A stretch of 21,739 bases of DNA from Gammaproteobacteria bacterium (lineage in GTDB: Bacteria > Pseudomonadota > Gammaproteobacteria > GCA-001735895), in NCBI GenBank assembly GCA_029882955.1, contig JAOUJX010000016.1:1-21739 (forward strand). Reading direction: 5' to 3'. How positions within the stretch are numbered: the first letter of the stretch is position 1; every line of letters begins with the position of its first letter. The position numbers and the translations under genes are program-made. Of this stretch, positions 7,586-15,289 are shown in pieces. The notes beneath the pieces were generated by a model that saw nothing but the letters and a program-made list of their open reading frames with translations, did no database searches and had not been told where the DNA came from.

Positions 7586-8783
7586 TCGATCCGGGGTTTC
7601 TGTGACAGGCTCTTAGCACCTCGTAACAGGCACCCATGGTGTGATAATCTGTTTTGCCCGCGGGAGATTTTTTATCATCATACTTCTGGTTGTCGCGGGT
7701 AAGGATACGATACCAGGCACCGTGCTTGTGATCGATCATATGCTCCCAGCTATAGCGCCATATTTTTCGATACCAGTCCTGATAAATCGATTCGCCGCTT
7801 GCCCTCGCGAGTAGCGCGGCGGCGGCGAAACTTTCAGCCTGAACCCAGAAATACTTGTCACCATCGCAAATGCGACCATCTGGTGAAAATCCGTAACAAA
7901 TGCCACCGTGTTCATGGTCCCAGGACTTTTCCATTGCCGCGTCAAATAATTCCCGGGCCCGGGTCAGATGCCAGTCGCGTGGCTGGTGCCTGTCCAGAAT
8001 GAGTAATAGTTTGGCCCACTCGGTCTGGTGTCCGGGTTGAAAACCCCAGGGCCTGAATAAGTGCCTGGGATTGTCTAAATTATAATCCCAGTCGATTTCC
8101 CAGTTGGAATCGTAGTGTTCCCAGATGAGCCCCTGCGCCTGACTCGCCTGTCGGCAGGTTATATTCTCAGCTAGCGTTGCGGCACGCTGCAAATACTTTT
8201 CATCGCCAGTGGCTTCATAGGCCCAGAGCATTGCTTCACAGCTATGCATGTTTGCATTCTGACCCCGATAAGGAGATAGCTGGCTAAAGTCCTCGTTGGC
8301 TTCATCCGCGTAAAGGCCACTGCTTTCTTCCCAGAAATTCTGTTCCAGTATTAGCCAGGATTTTTCCAGTAGACGATGGCCTTCCTGTATACCGGCTAAA
8401 ATTGCCGTCGAGGCTGCAACCATGACAAAGGCCAGTCCATAGCAGTGGTTAGTCGAGTCCAGAATTTCTGATTTGTTACGTAGCCAGGCGTAACCGCCGC
8501 TACTCTTTTGGTAATGGCATTCTTCGAGATAACGAAGGCCATGAATAATCCAGGATTGATAGTCCATGTCCGGAAAATATCGATGCGCCATCGCATAGTT
8601 GAAAACGAAACGGGTACTGCTGACCAGGTGGCGGGTTTCAGAATCAAAGATACTACCGTCGTCGCGAAAGTGCTGAAAAAACCCACCCGCCGGATCGTAA
8701 ACATTGGGTTCGTAAAAGGCCAGCGTTTGACGAATATGTTGCTCCAGAAAGCGGCGTTCTGAAAAGTCCGGGTAATTCGTCAT
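7566..8783 (-). CDS. AGE-superfamily sugar isomerase, D-mannose isomerase-like
   Basis: A 405-residue (alpha/alpha)6-barrel protein of the N-acylglucosamine 2-epimerase superfamily, predicted to interconvert an aldose and a ketose, most likely D-mannose and D-fructose. Residues matching the active site known from YihS and mannose isomerases are all present: R58 (SSTRFVF), H180 and E183 (RGQNANMHSCEAM), H252 and E255 (QPGHQTEWAK), and the catalytic H381 near the C-terminus (DYHTMGACYEV). The wording YRGQNANMHSCEAML and DYNLDNPRHLFRPWG is that of mannose isomerases as I recall them. It starts 3 bases after the anhydrofructose reductase stop and is the last gene of the lacI-gts operon. The fructokinase of the same regulon would consume its product. 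A cellobiose 2-epimerase or sulfoquinovose isomerase role is possible but fits the neighbours less well. Confidence 0.82.
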   Translation of the reverse strand: MTNYPDFSERRFLEQHIRQTLAFYEPNVYDPAGGFFQHFRDDGSIFDSETRHLVSSTRFVFNYAMAHRYFPDMDYQSWIIHGLRYLEECHYQKSSGGYAWLRNKSEILDSTNHCYGLAFVMVAASTAILAGIQEGHRLLEKSWLILEQNFWEESSGLYADEANEDFSQLSPYRGQNANMHSCEAMLWAYEATGDEKYLQRAATLAENITCRQASQAQGLIWEHYDSNWEIDWDYNLDNPRHLFRPWGFQPGHQTEWAKLLLILDRHQPRDWHLTRARELFDAAMEKSWDHEHGGICYGFSPDGRICDGDKYFWVQAESFAAAALLARASGESIYQDWYRKIWRYSWEHMIDHKHGAWYRILTRDNQKYDDKKSPAGKTDYHTMGACYEVLRACHRNPGSTSESRV

Positions 8784-8786
8784 AGC

Positions 8787-9794
8787 CTATTGTACTTCGA
8801 TTGTTATGCTTCGACCGGAGCGCGCTGATTCGAGACAGCATAGTGCGGCGGCCAGGGACCGCTCTCCGTCTTCACCGGTTGCACCCGGACTACTGTGTCC
8901 CCTAATAGCATCCACGAACAATTTGATAGTTCTGTCGTCCAGTGAATACTGTTCCGGATCGTACAGCTGCTCACCGTCGGCATTGGTTAGTATAATCGGC
9001 TCACTTTTCGCTCGCCCCAGGACGTTATTGAGTTTCAACGAGCCTTGACTACCGTGAATTTCAATGCCATCACCGGCGTATTTGATGGTGAATGCAGTAT
9101 GTATCTGTGCGAGCAGGTTGTTACTAAATCTGAATACTGCCATGTTGCCGTCTTCTACTGCATCGTCGGTTGCCATGCCGCCTCGCTGAGACAGGCTGGT
9201 CACCTCGACGGGTTCGGCTGCTAGAATAAAACGCAGGGTATCGATATCGTGTACGACGATATCGAGTACCACGCCGCCGCCTGCTTCGGGGTTGTCGATT
9301 CTCCAGCCCTGTAAATTTTCGGGCAGATAGACGGCATGGAAAACACTCGCTGCGAGGGGAGTGCCTATAGCACCATTGGCGATGAGTTCGCGTAGTTTTC
9401 GGATGCCTGCCGACATGCGTAAGTGGTGATTAGTGGCCAATACGACCCCGGCCCGTTGACAGGCTTTGATCATTTGTTGTGATTCGTTTAAATTCATTGC
9501 CAGCGGTTTTTCGCATAGGACATGCTTACCTGCCTGCGCCGCGGCTAAAGTCTGGCGATGGTGTAATTCGTTTGTGGTGCTGATATAAACCGCATCGATT
9601 TCCGGGTTGGCGAGTAATTCATCAACCGATAGTGCTACCTGCGGAATATTGTTTTCGGCCGCGAAGAGTCGGCCTCGATTTTCGTCGCTGCTATATACCG
9701 AGATGATGGAACAATCCGCATGGCTACGAATAGCCGGGATCATCGTGTCCCTCGCTATGCTGCTGGCACCAATTAATCCGAAGCCTATGCCCAT
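8787..9794 (-). CDS. afr: 1,5-anhydro-D-fructose reductase (Gfo/Idh/MocA family)
   Basis: A 335-residue NADPH-dependent reductase predicted to convert 1,5-anhydro-D-fructose to 1,5-anhydro-D-mannitol. From memory it matches the characterised Sinorhizobium morelense enzyme over nearly its whole length: GIGFGLIGASSIARDTMIPA at the N-terminus, DAVYISTTNELHHRQTLAAA, the EKP motif (E95-K97) in KHVLCEKPLAMNL, GVVLATNHHLRMSAG, VFHAVYLPENLQGWR and GGGVVLDIVVHDIDTLRF, which holds the catalytic D178 and H182. The start ATG at 9794 overlaps the TGA stop of the ATPase gene (TGATG); a longer reading from 9887 would add 31 arginine-rich residues without family support and is only ATPase coding sequence in another frame. 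It is co-transcribed with a sugar ABC transporter and the mannose-isomerase-like gene. General family is certain and the specific activity likely; some homologues may use other ketosugars. Confidence 0.85.
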   Translation of the reverse strand: MGIGFGLIGASSIARDTMIPAIRSHADCSIISVYSSDENRGRLFAAENNIPQVALSVDELLANPEIDAVYISTTNELHHRQTLAAAQAGKHVLCEKPLAMNLNESQQMIKACQRAGVVLATNHHLRMSAGIRKLRELIANGAIGTPLAASVFHAVYLPENLQGWRIDNPEAGGGVVLDIVVHDIDTLRFILAAEPVEVTSLSQRGGMATDDAVEDGNMAVFRFSNNLLAQIHTAFTIKYAGDGIEIHGSQGSLKLNNVLGRAKSEPIILTNADGEQLYDPEQYSLDDRTIKLFVDAIRGHSSPGATGEDGERSLAAALCCLESARSGRSITIEVQ

Positions 9795-10906
9795 CAGGAA
9801 ATTCTCAGTTCGGTTTCGGGATCGAATAACACGGCATATTCCATGTTGAAAATTACTTCTGCGGTTTGTCCGCTTTGAACGCCGCAACTGGCGCGCATTC
9901 GTGACACGACTTCTTGCTTATTCAATTCCATAATCGCGTATAGTTCAGCGCCGGTTGGCTCGATCATATCTATCTGACAACTGCTCGAATACAGCAACGA
10001 AGACTCCTGCTCTGCACTACCTGGATCTGTAATCGCTTCGGGTCGCAGGCCGATAATTACCGGCTTGTTGAGATATTTTCGATAGGCCGGTGATTGCGGC
10101 AGCGGGAGGAATATTTCTTCGCCGGATTTCAGGGAGACAGGTACAACAGGAGCCCCATCCTGTTGGATGATTCTGGATTCCAGTAGATTCATCGAAGGAG
10201 AGCCCATGAAACTGGCGACGAATAAATTATTCGGATTATTGTAAACTTCATCGGGGCTGCCGAGCTGTTGTAGCTCGCCGTCTTTCATTACCGCAATTTT
10301 GGTCGCCAGGGTCATGGCTTCGACCTGATCGTGTGTGACATAGACAATCGTGTTGCCTACTCGCTGGTGTAATTTCTTGATTTCAGTACGCATGTCGACG
10401 CGTAACTTGGCGTCGAGATTAGACAGAGGTTCATCAAACAGAAAAATTTTTGGATCGCGCACCAGAGCCCTTCCCATGGCCACCCGTTGACGTTGTCCAC
10501 CGGATAGCTGCGAAGGTTTACGATCTAGTAAAGGTTCGATTTGCAGCATTTGTGCGACCGAGGCGACGCGCTGATTGCGCTCGTCTTTCGGAACTTTTCG
10601 CATTTCCAGGCCAAAGGAAATGTTCTTGGCAACGCTCATATTGGGGTAGAGAGCGTAGGACTGAAATACCATGGCGATATCGCGCTGAGAAGGACGCACC
10701 TCGTTGACTACGTCACCATCGATTACAATATCGCCGGCGGTAATACTGTCGAGTCCGGCAATCATATTTAGCAGGGTTGATTTACCGCACCCCGAAGGTC
10801 CGACCAGCACGAGAAAATCTCCGCTGTCAATACTGATGTCGATCCCCTTTAAAACTTGCGTGGAGCTAAAAGACTTCTGGATACCGCGAATTTCGAGACT
10901 GGACAT
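9794..10906 (-). CDS. gtsD: Sugar ABC transporter ATP-binding protein, GtsD/UgpC/MalK type
   Basis: A 370-residue cytoplasmic ATPase of the CUT1 carbohydrate importer family. In order: Walker A GPSGCGKST (36-44), Q-loop FQSYALYP (Q82), signature LSGGQRQRVAMGRAL (134-148), Walker B IFLFDEPLSNLDAKL (154-168), switch His192 in YVTHDQVEAMTL, then a C-terminal TOBE-type regulatory domain from about residue 240 (IIGLRPEAITDP). Length and layout match Pseudomonas GtsD. A clear AAGGGTAAGAG ribosome binding site precedes the ATG, which is 6 bases after the gtsC stop. The TGA stop overlaps the start of the anhydrofructose reductase gene. It energises the GtsBC pore. ATPases of this group are often shared between transporters, but this one sits in a complete operon. 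Confidence 0.93.
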   Translation of the reverse strand: MSSLEIRGIQKSFSSTQVLKGIDISIDSGDFLVLVGPSGCGKSTLLNMIAGLDSITAGDIVIDGDVVNEVRPSQRDIAMVFQSYALYPNMSVAKNISFGLEMRKVPKDERNQRVASVAQMLQIEPLLDRKPSQLSGGQRQRVAMGRALVRDPKIFLFDEPLSNLDAKLRVDMRTEIKKLHQRVGNTIVYVTHDQVEAMTLATKIAVMKDGELQQLGSPDEVYNNPNNLFVASFMGSPSMNLLESRIIQQDGAPVVPVSLKSGEEIFLPLPQSPAYRKYLNKPVIIGLRPEAITDPGSAEQESSLLYSSSCQIDMIEPTGAELYAIMELNKQEVVSRMRASCGVQSGQTAEVIFNMEYAVLFDPETELRIS

Positions 10907-10912
10907 AAACTC

Positions 10913-11794
10913 TTACCCTTTAACCGATCCGGCCATCAGGCCGCGTACAAAATAGCGCCCGGCGACGATGTAAACCAGGAGAGTTGGCAACGCTGCAATG
11001 ATTGCTGCTGCCATGTGAACATTATATTCTTTTACCCCGGTTGAGCTGTTAACCAGGTTGTTGAGTGCTACCGTCATGGGTGCGCCTTCTCCGGCTGCAA
11101 ACGAGGCGCCGAACAGAAAGTCATTCCAGATATTGGTGAACAGCCAGATCACTGTCACCACTATAATTGGCCCCGAACTGGGTAGCAGAATGCGCCAGAA
11201 TATACCGAAAAATCCGGCGCCGTCGATCATCGCCGCCTTTACCAGTTCGCTTGGGAAGGCTTCATAATAATTCCTGAAAAACAGCGTGCTAAAGCCGATG
11301 CCATAAGCCGTATGCACGAGCACCAGACCCGCTGTATCGCCTGCGATGCCCAATTTTCCGAGCACTTGTGACATCGGTATTAATACGATTTGAAAAGGAA
11401 TAAAGCAGCCGAATAGCATGAGTGCAAACACCCATTTGTGACCGGTGAAACGCCACTTGGTTAAGACGTATCCGTTCAGGGCGCCCAGTACCGTGGTGAT
11501 GACGACAGCAGGAACTACCATTTTGATCGAGTTCCAGAAATAACTGTTAATGCCTTCGCAGGTCAGTCCGACACAGGCTTTACCCCATGCCTGCAACCAG
11601 GGTTCGATTGTCCAGTCTGCAGGCAGAGCCAGCATATTACCCTGCCGGATTTCCGCCAGAGATTTAAAGCTGGTTGTTAACATTACATACAGCGGCAGCA
11701 GGTAAAAAACTGCGAATACGATTAACGTGGTATAAAGCGCAACCCGCCAGAAGCGAGCGCTGGATACGCCGTTTGCCTGGAGCGTATCAGTCAT
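10913..11794 (-). CDS. gtsC: Sugar ABC transporter permease, GtsC type
   Basis: A 293-residue inner-membrane permease of the MalG-like (CUT1) family. It has six predicted membrane spans and the EAA loop ELVKAAMIDGAGFFGIFWRI, which contacts the ATPase. Blocks CEGINSYFWNSIKMVVPA, ALNGYVLTKWRFTG, NDFLFGASFAAGEGAPMTVA and VKEYNVHMAAAIIAALPTL resemble Pseudomonas GtsC very closely as I recall it. The start MTDTLQANG at 11794 overlaps the end of gtsB by 8 bases and has a good GGGAG ribosome binding site; the longer in-frame start at 11845 would add 17 residues that look like gtsB read in another frame. Predicted substrate is glucose and/or mannose, or a closely related pyranose such as an anhydrohexose. 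Confidence 0.92.
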   Translation of the reverse strand: MTDTLQANGVSSARFWRVALYTTLIVFAVFYLLPLYVMLTTSFKSLAEIRQGNMLALPADWTIEPWLQAWGKACVGLTCEGINSYFWNSIKMVVPAVVITTVLGALNGYVLTKWRFTGHKWVFALMLFGCFIPFQIVLIPMSQVLGKLGIAGDTAGLVLVHTAYGIGFSTLFFRNYYEAFPSELVKAAMIDGAGFFGIFWRILLPSSGPIIVVTVIWLFTNIWNDFLFGASFAAGEGAPMTVALNNLVNSSTGVKEYNVHMAAAIIAALPTLLVYIVAGRYFVRGLMAGSVKG

Positions 11795-12686
11795 TGTTTT
11801 TCTCCCGGGTTTCGGCGTAGAGATAGGGCACAATGATCGCCGCAATCGTCATCAACATGATGATGGCTGAGGCTGCACCTACGCCCATTTGATTTCGGGT
11901 GAAAGTATAGGAATACATAAATGTGGCGGGCATTTCAGTTGCCCGACCGGGGCCGCCGCCAGTTAATGCTACTACCAGGTCGTAGGACTTGATTCCCATG
12001 TGGGCGAGGACGACAAAGGCGCTTAAAAATACGGCGTGTAGCTGAGGAATTATTATCCGCCAGTATGTCTGTAGCGTCGAGGCGCCATCGAGCTGGGCGG
12101 CTTTTAGCTGCTCGCTGTCGATGCCCCTTAATCCGGCCAGAAACATGGCCATGACAAAACCTGAAGTCTGCCAGACTCCGGCTATGACAACCGTATAGAT
12201 AGCCATTTCCGGGTTGATTAACCAATCGAATTTAAAACTTTCCCAGCCCAGAGCGTGCATCGATTTTTCGAGTCCGAGGCCGGGGTTGAGAAACCACTTC
12301 CAGGCGGTGCCTGTGACGATGAAAGACAGCGCCATGGGGTAAAGATAAGTGGTTCGTAAGAAACCTTCTGTGCGAATTTTCTGATCCAGTAAAATGGCCA
12401 GGAATAGCCCGAGTAAGCCGCAGATAATGATGTAAAGCGAACCGAAAATGAACAGATTATCTAATGCCACCTGCCAGTTTAATGTCTTCCATAACTTGCC
12501 ATAATTATCGAGGCCGATGAAGTTGCTTAAATTAGGTAGCATTTTCGATTTGGTCATCGAAATGTAAGCGGTATACAGAATAAAACCATAGACGAAAAAA
12601 ATCGTCATTGCGACTGATGGCGATAACACCAGTCTGGGCAGATGATGTCTTAGCCAGTCACCGATGGCTCTGTTTTTGTTACTCAT
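11787..12686 (-). CDS. gtsB: Sugar ABC transporter permease, GtsB type
   Basis: A 299-residue MalF-like permease, partner of GtsC. After a basic cytoplasmic start (MSNKNRAIGDWLRHHLPRL) come six membrane spans. The blocks LYPMALSFIVTGTAWKWFLN, GVWQTSGFVMAMFLAGLRGI and KSYDLVVALTGGGPGRATEM match pseudomonad GtsB strongly. The EAA loop is SEQLKAAQLDGASTLQTYWRI. It ends TREKNND, overlapping the gtsC start by 8 bases. It is separated from the binding-protein gene by 93 bases that contain a strong hairpin (12725-12767), so its level is probably set by read-through from lacI-gtsA. Confidence 0.92.
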   Translation of the reverse strand: MSNKNRAIGDWLRHHLPRLVLSPSVAMTIFFVYGFILYTAYISMTKSKMLPNLSNFIGLDNYGKLWKTLNWQVALDNLFIFGSLYIIICGLLGLFLAILLDQKIRTEGFLRTTYLYPMALSFIVTGTAWKWFLNPGLGLEKSMHALGWESFKFDWLINPEMAIYTVVIAGVWQTSGFVMAMFLAGLRGIDSEQLKAAQLDGASTLQTYWRIIIPQLHAVFLSAFVVLAHMGIKSYDLVVALTGGGPGRATEMPATFMYSYTFTRNQMGVGAASAIIMLMTIAAIIVPYLYAETREKNND

Positions 12687-12724
12687 CGAACACCGTCTGT
12701 TTTTTCAGAATGATTGAAATAATG

Positions 12725-12767
12725 CTCAATACACTCCTGCCATGAAGCAGGGCAGAAGTGTATTGAG
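12725..12767 (-). terminator. Strong stem-loop between the binding-protein and permease genes
   Basis: CTCAATACACT (12725-12735) pairs perfectly with AGTGTATTGAG (12757-12767). Inside, CTGCC and GGCAG extend the stem by five pairs after a single mismatch, leaving a loop of about nine bases. It lies 12 bases after the gtsA stop. On the minus strand it is followed by CATTATTTCAATC rather than a run of T, so complete termination is unlikely. I read it as an attenuator or 3'-end stabiliser that keeps binding-protein mRNA in excess over permease mRNA. Confidence 0.72.
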
Positions 12768-12779
12768 GCTGTGACATCG

Positions 12780-14033
12780 TTAGTCTTTGGCGCCTTCGAT
12801 AGCGCTAACCAGTTGACTAACCGCATCAGTAGAAGACATGTTGCTGTTGAAGTGGTTGGTTACAACGTCGTAGAGCGCGTTCTTGACCGCTGCCGGAGCC
12901 GCATGTCCGTGCGCCATAGAGCCCATTAACATGCCACTGGCAGAGGCTTCCGCCAGATCTTTCATACCCTTTTTGCCGCAGGCATCGAAATCAGTATTCG
13001 GCACATCGGTACGCGCAGGCACTGAACCTTTTACCACGTTAAACGCCGACTGAAATTTCGGTGACATAACCGCTTTAGCCATAGCCATTTGTGACTTAGC
13101 GCTACTACCGCCGACTTTAAACATGACGAACTGATCTGAGTTAAAAGTTACCATGCCCTGAGTACCCGGAACGCGGAAGCACATGAAATCTTCGCCCGGT
13201 TTCTTTCCTGCATTGATGAATTCACCTTTGGCCCAGTCGCCCATGATTTGAACGGCCGCCTTGTTTTCTATGACCATTGCCGAAGCAAGATTCCAGTCAC
13301 GTCCTGAAAAGTTGGCATCAACATAACCGCGTAGCTGACGCATGCGATCGAAAGCGGTTTTCATGGTGTCTGAACCCAGCGCTTCGGAGTCCAGCTCGAC
13401 CATTGCTTTTTTGTAGAAGTAAGGGCCGCCGGTAGATAGTACGACACCGTCAAAAATGGTGGCGTCCTGCCAGGCCTGTCCGCCGTGAGCCAGAGCGGTG
13501 TAACCTTTTGACTTGGCCTTATCCAGTAATGCGATGAAGTCGCCCCAGCTGGCTGGCGGCTGATCGTATCCGAGCTCACCAAGAATCTTTTTATTGGCCC
13601 AGACCCAGTTGGTCGAGTGAACGTTAACCGGTGATGCAACCCAGTTACCTCCGTGCTTGGAGAAACGCTGGAGAGCAGCGGGTACCACCTTATCCCAGCC
13701 TTCTTTTTTGGCCAGGGGATTAAGGTTAGCGGTTGCGCCTTCTGCGGCCCAGTCCTGAATGTCAAATCCCAGCATTTGTACGGCAGTTGGTGCATTACCG
13801 GCCTGAACGCGAGAACGTAAAACGGTCATCGCTTCTGTACCGCCACCACCGGCGACCGGCATATCTTTCCAGCCTATACCCTGGCCTTCGAGATCCTGTT
13901 TGAGTACATTAAGAGCCGCAGCTTCGCCACCAGAAGTCCACCAGTGCAGTACCTCTACTTCGGCTGCCTGCGCGGGCAGGGTAACCGCGATAGCGGATGC
14001 GAGCATAGTCGATTTTAATAAGTTGTATTTCAT
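12780..14033 (-). CDS. gtsA: Periplasmic glucose/mannose-type sugar-binding protein, GtsA type
   Basis: A 417-residue solute-binding protein of family 1 (SBP_bac_1). Residues 1-23 are a Sec signal peptide (MKYNLLKST, then a hydrophobic core and AQAAE cleavage). The mature N-terminus EVEVLHWWTSGGEAAALNVL and the block AVAGGGGTEAMTVLRSRV-like segment (VAGGGGTEAMTVLRSRVQAG) are distinctive of the glucose/mannose-binding proteins of Pseudomonas (GtsA) and Thermus. ENKAAVQIMGDWAKGEF in the second lobe is also typical, and two Cys (FMCFRV, FDACGKK) are positioned as the disulphide pair of this group. A near-perfect GGAGGT ribosome binding site precedes the ATG, 13 bases after the lacI stop, indicating high translation and co-transcription with lacI. 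The aromatic and acidic ligand residues suit a monosaccharide-sized pyranose. Anhydrosugars would be sterically possible ligands, but this is inference. Confidence 0.92.
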   Translation of the reverse strand: MKYNLLKSTMLASAIAVTLPAQAAEVEVLHWWTSGGEAAALNVLKQDLEGQGIGWKDMPVAGGGGTEAMTVLRSRVQAGNAPTAVQMLGFDIQDWAAEGATANLNPLAKKEGWDKVVPAALQRFSKHGGNWVASPVNVHSTNWVWANKKILGELGYDQPPASWGDFIALLDKAKSKGYTALAHGGQAWQDATIFDGVVLSTGGPYFYKKAMVELDSEALGSDTMKTAFDRMRQLRGYVDANFSGRDWNLASAMVIENKAAVQIMGDWAKGEFINAGKKPGEDFMCFRVPGTQGMVTFNSDQFVMFKVGGSSAKSQMAMAKAVMSPKFQSAFNVVKGSVPARTDVPNTDFDACGKKGMKDLAEASASGMLMGSMAHGHAAPAAVKNALYDVVTNHFNSNMSSTDAVSQLVSAIEGAKD

Positions 14034-14046
14034 GTTACCTCCAGGG

Positions 14047-15108
14047 TTAGTTTATATTTTGCGGTGCTCCGCAAGATTCTCTTACAATAAGCTTCGCAGG
14101 AATGACGCGGCGCTCCGCTGGTACCTGTGAATTTTGAATGTGATTTTGCAGCATCTCCATCGCGCTAATCGCAAAATCTTCTGGTTGTACCCGCACGGTA
14201 GTCAGTGCGGGGTGGGTCAGGCTGGAATCGGCGAGATCGTCAAAGCCGATTACAGCAAGATCTTTTCCTACTTCGATGCCAAGCTCTCTCGACATGCTCA
14301 AAATACCGTAGGCCATCAAGTCCGAGAAGCAGACTATTGCGGTTACTCTGGTTTTATAACTCAGTAGCGTTTGTAGTACCTGTCGTCCCGCGGCTCGTCC
14401 CTGGCTAATGGGCAGGACGTAGGCTTCGGGGACTGATAATCCGGCTTCACTCATGGCATCCATGTAGCCGCCAAGTCGTTCATGGTAATCCGAGATCGCT
14501 TCGTCGCCACCGACAAAAGCGATTTTCTGATGCCCCAGAGAAATCAGGTGTCGAGTTGCCTCGCGGACGCCGTTGCGGTTGTCGGCAATTACGGCCGGGA
14601 ACTGACTAAAAGGGACTTCTCTCATTATCTGCACCAGGGGGAAGCCACTGCGCCAGATTTTATCAAGCCAGGAAACAGAAGTGTTGGGAGCGGGACAGAT
14701 GATGAACCCGGATACCTTGTGTTCCATATATGATTTGATGAAGCGTTCCTGTTGGTCGAGTTGCTCGCCATTGCTTGCCATCATCGGCACCAGGCCTTTG
14801 CTTAACGCCACCTGTTCGAAGCAATTCAGTATCTCCGCACTATAAGGCGTGACAAAACTATTGACCAGAATGCCGATCAGATCGCTCGACTGTGCCTGGC
14901 GTAAAGCAGCCGCCTTGCGGTTATAAACATAACCCGTGGCTTCGATGCTGCGCAGCACTTTCTCACGAGTCTGGTCTTTAACCTGAGGGTTGTCCTGCAA
15001 TACCAGCGAGACCGTCGATTTTGAAACGCCAGCATCCTGAGCTACATCATGCAATGTCGCCTGTTTGCGTAAGGATTTATCTGGAACGTTCCAATTATTT
15101 GGATTCAT
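14047..15108 (-). CDS. LacI-family transcriptional repressor of the sugar regulon
   Basis: A 353-residue LacI/GalR regulator. The N-terminal helix-turn-helix is ATLHDVAQDAGVSKSTVSLV (residues 17-36) with the hinge helix near YNRKAAALRQ (62-71), followed by a periplasmic-binding-protein-like sensor domain (SDLIGILVNSF, AFVGGDEAISDYHERLGGY, VIGFDDLADSSLTHPALTTV). An 18-residue extension precedes the HTH; its codons 5-9 contain a copy of the palindrome TGGAACGTTCCA. A second copy lies 157 bp away in the divergent intergenic region, so the protein very probably represses both its own operon (lacI-gts-afr-AGE) and the DUF1479-fructokinase operon. The inducer is unknown: a hexose or an anhydrosugar of this pathway is likely. 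GGGGAG abuts the ATG, which is unusually close; a TTG at codon 19 would give a more typical N-terminus but has a poorer ribosome site. Confidence 0.94.
   Translation of the reverse strand: MNPNNWNVPDKSLRKQATLHDVAQDAGVSKSTVSLVLQDNPQVKDQTREKVLRSIEATGYVYNRKAAALRQAQSSDLIGILVNSFVTPYSAEILNCFEQVALSKGLVPMMASNGEQLDQQERFIKSYMEHKVSGFIICPAPNTSVSWLDKIWRSGFPLVQIMREVPFSQFPAVIADNRNGVREATRHLISLGHQKIAFVGGDEAISDYHERLGGYMDAMSEAGLSVPEAYVLPISQGRAAGRQVLQTLLSYKTRVTAIVCFSDLMAYGILSMSRELGIEVGKDLAVIGFDDLADSSLTHPALTTVRVQPEDFAISAMEMLQNHIQNSQVPAERRVIPAKLIVRESCGAPQNIN
15082..15093. promoter_or_regulatory. LacI-type operator inside the 5' end of the repressor gene
   Basis: TGGAACGTTCCA is a perfect 12-bp palindrome with the central CG step typical of LacI-family operators. 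It overlaps codons 5-9 of the repressor (start ATG at 15108) and is identical to the copy at 15239-15250. Assignment to the adjacent repressor is inferred from identity and proximity. Confidence 0.75.
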
Positions 15109-15185
15109 CTCCCCGTCTCTTTATCATTATCAGGCGAAAATTAACCTAACCGGCAACTGAATTCAAGCAAAAAGGTGCGGAAACA

Positions 15186-15213
15186 TTGCATAAGCCATAA
15201 TTTCGCGTAACAT
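15186..15213 (+). promoter_or_regulatory. Candidate promoter of the DUF1479-fructokinase operon
   Basis: TTGCAT (15186-15191) and TAACAT (15208-15213) are spaced by 16 bases and match three and four of six consensus positions. A start near 15220 would place the operator at 15238-15251 just downstream, a normal site for repression. The match is weak. Confidence 0.3.
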
Positions 15214-15237
15214 TTAGAGCCTGTTTGCAGAATTTTA

Positions 15238-15251
15238 CTGGAACGTTCCAG
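15238..15251. promoter_or_regulatory. Main LacI-type operator in the divergent intergenic region
   Basis: CTGGAACGTTCCAG is a perfect 14-bp palindrome containing the same 12-bp core as the site inside lacI. It lies 39 bases before the DUF1479 start codon and 130 bases before the lacI start, so one protein bound here could control both directions. Centre-to-centre distance to the second site is 157 bp, close to 15 turns of B-DNA, which would favour looping. Confidence 0.82.
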
Positions 15252-15289
15252 GTATCTTTGAACCGGTTACTGTTTGCGAGGATAGATCG

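Noticed and set aside
7566..8783. AGE-family protein as sulfoquinovose isomerase (YihS) in a sulfoglycolytic or oxidative desulfonation pathway
   Set aside because: Active-site residues are shared by YihS and mannose isomerases. The window has no sulfoquinovosidase, sulfolactaldehyde enzymes, TauD-like dioxygenase or sulfoquinovose importer, and the surrounding wording (RGQNANMHSCEAM) fits mannose isomerase better.
5536..9794. 3-keto-glycoside cleavage pathway using the two Gfo/Idh proteins
   Set aside because: That route normally includes a DUF1080 lyase/hydrolase or a xylose-isomerase-like TIM barrel, which are absent, and one of the two proteins matches anhydrofructose reductase instead.
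9795..9887. Longer arginine-rich N-terminus for the anhydrofructose reductase (start at 9887)
   Set aside because: It is ATPase coding sequence read in another frame. The Rossmann motif begins at the ATG 9794, which forms a TGATG junction.
15261..15268. AACCGGTT palindrome next to the LacI operator as another operator
   Set aside because: Eight-base palindromes are common by chance, the sequence differs from the TGGAACGTTCCA core, and I saw no second copy at an equivalent position.
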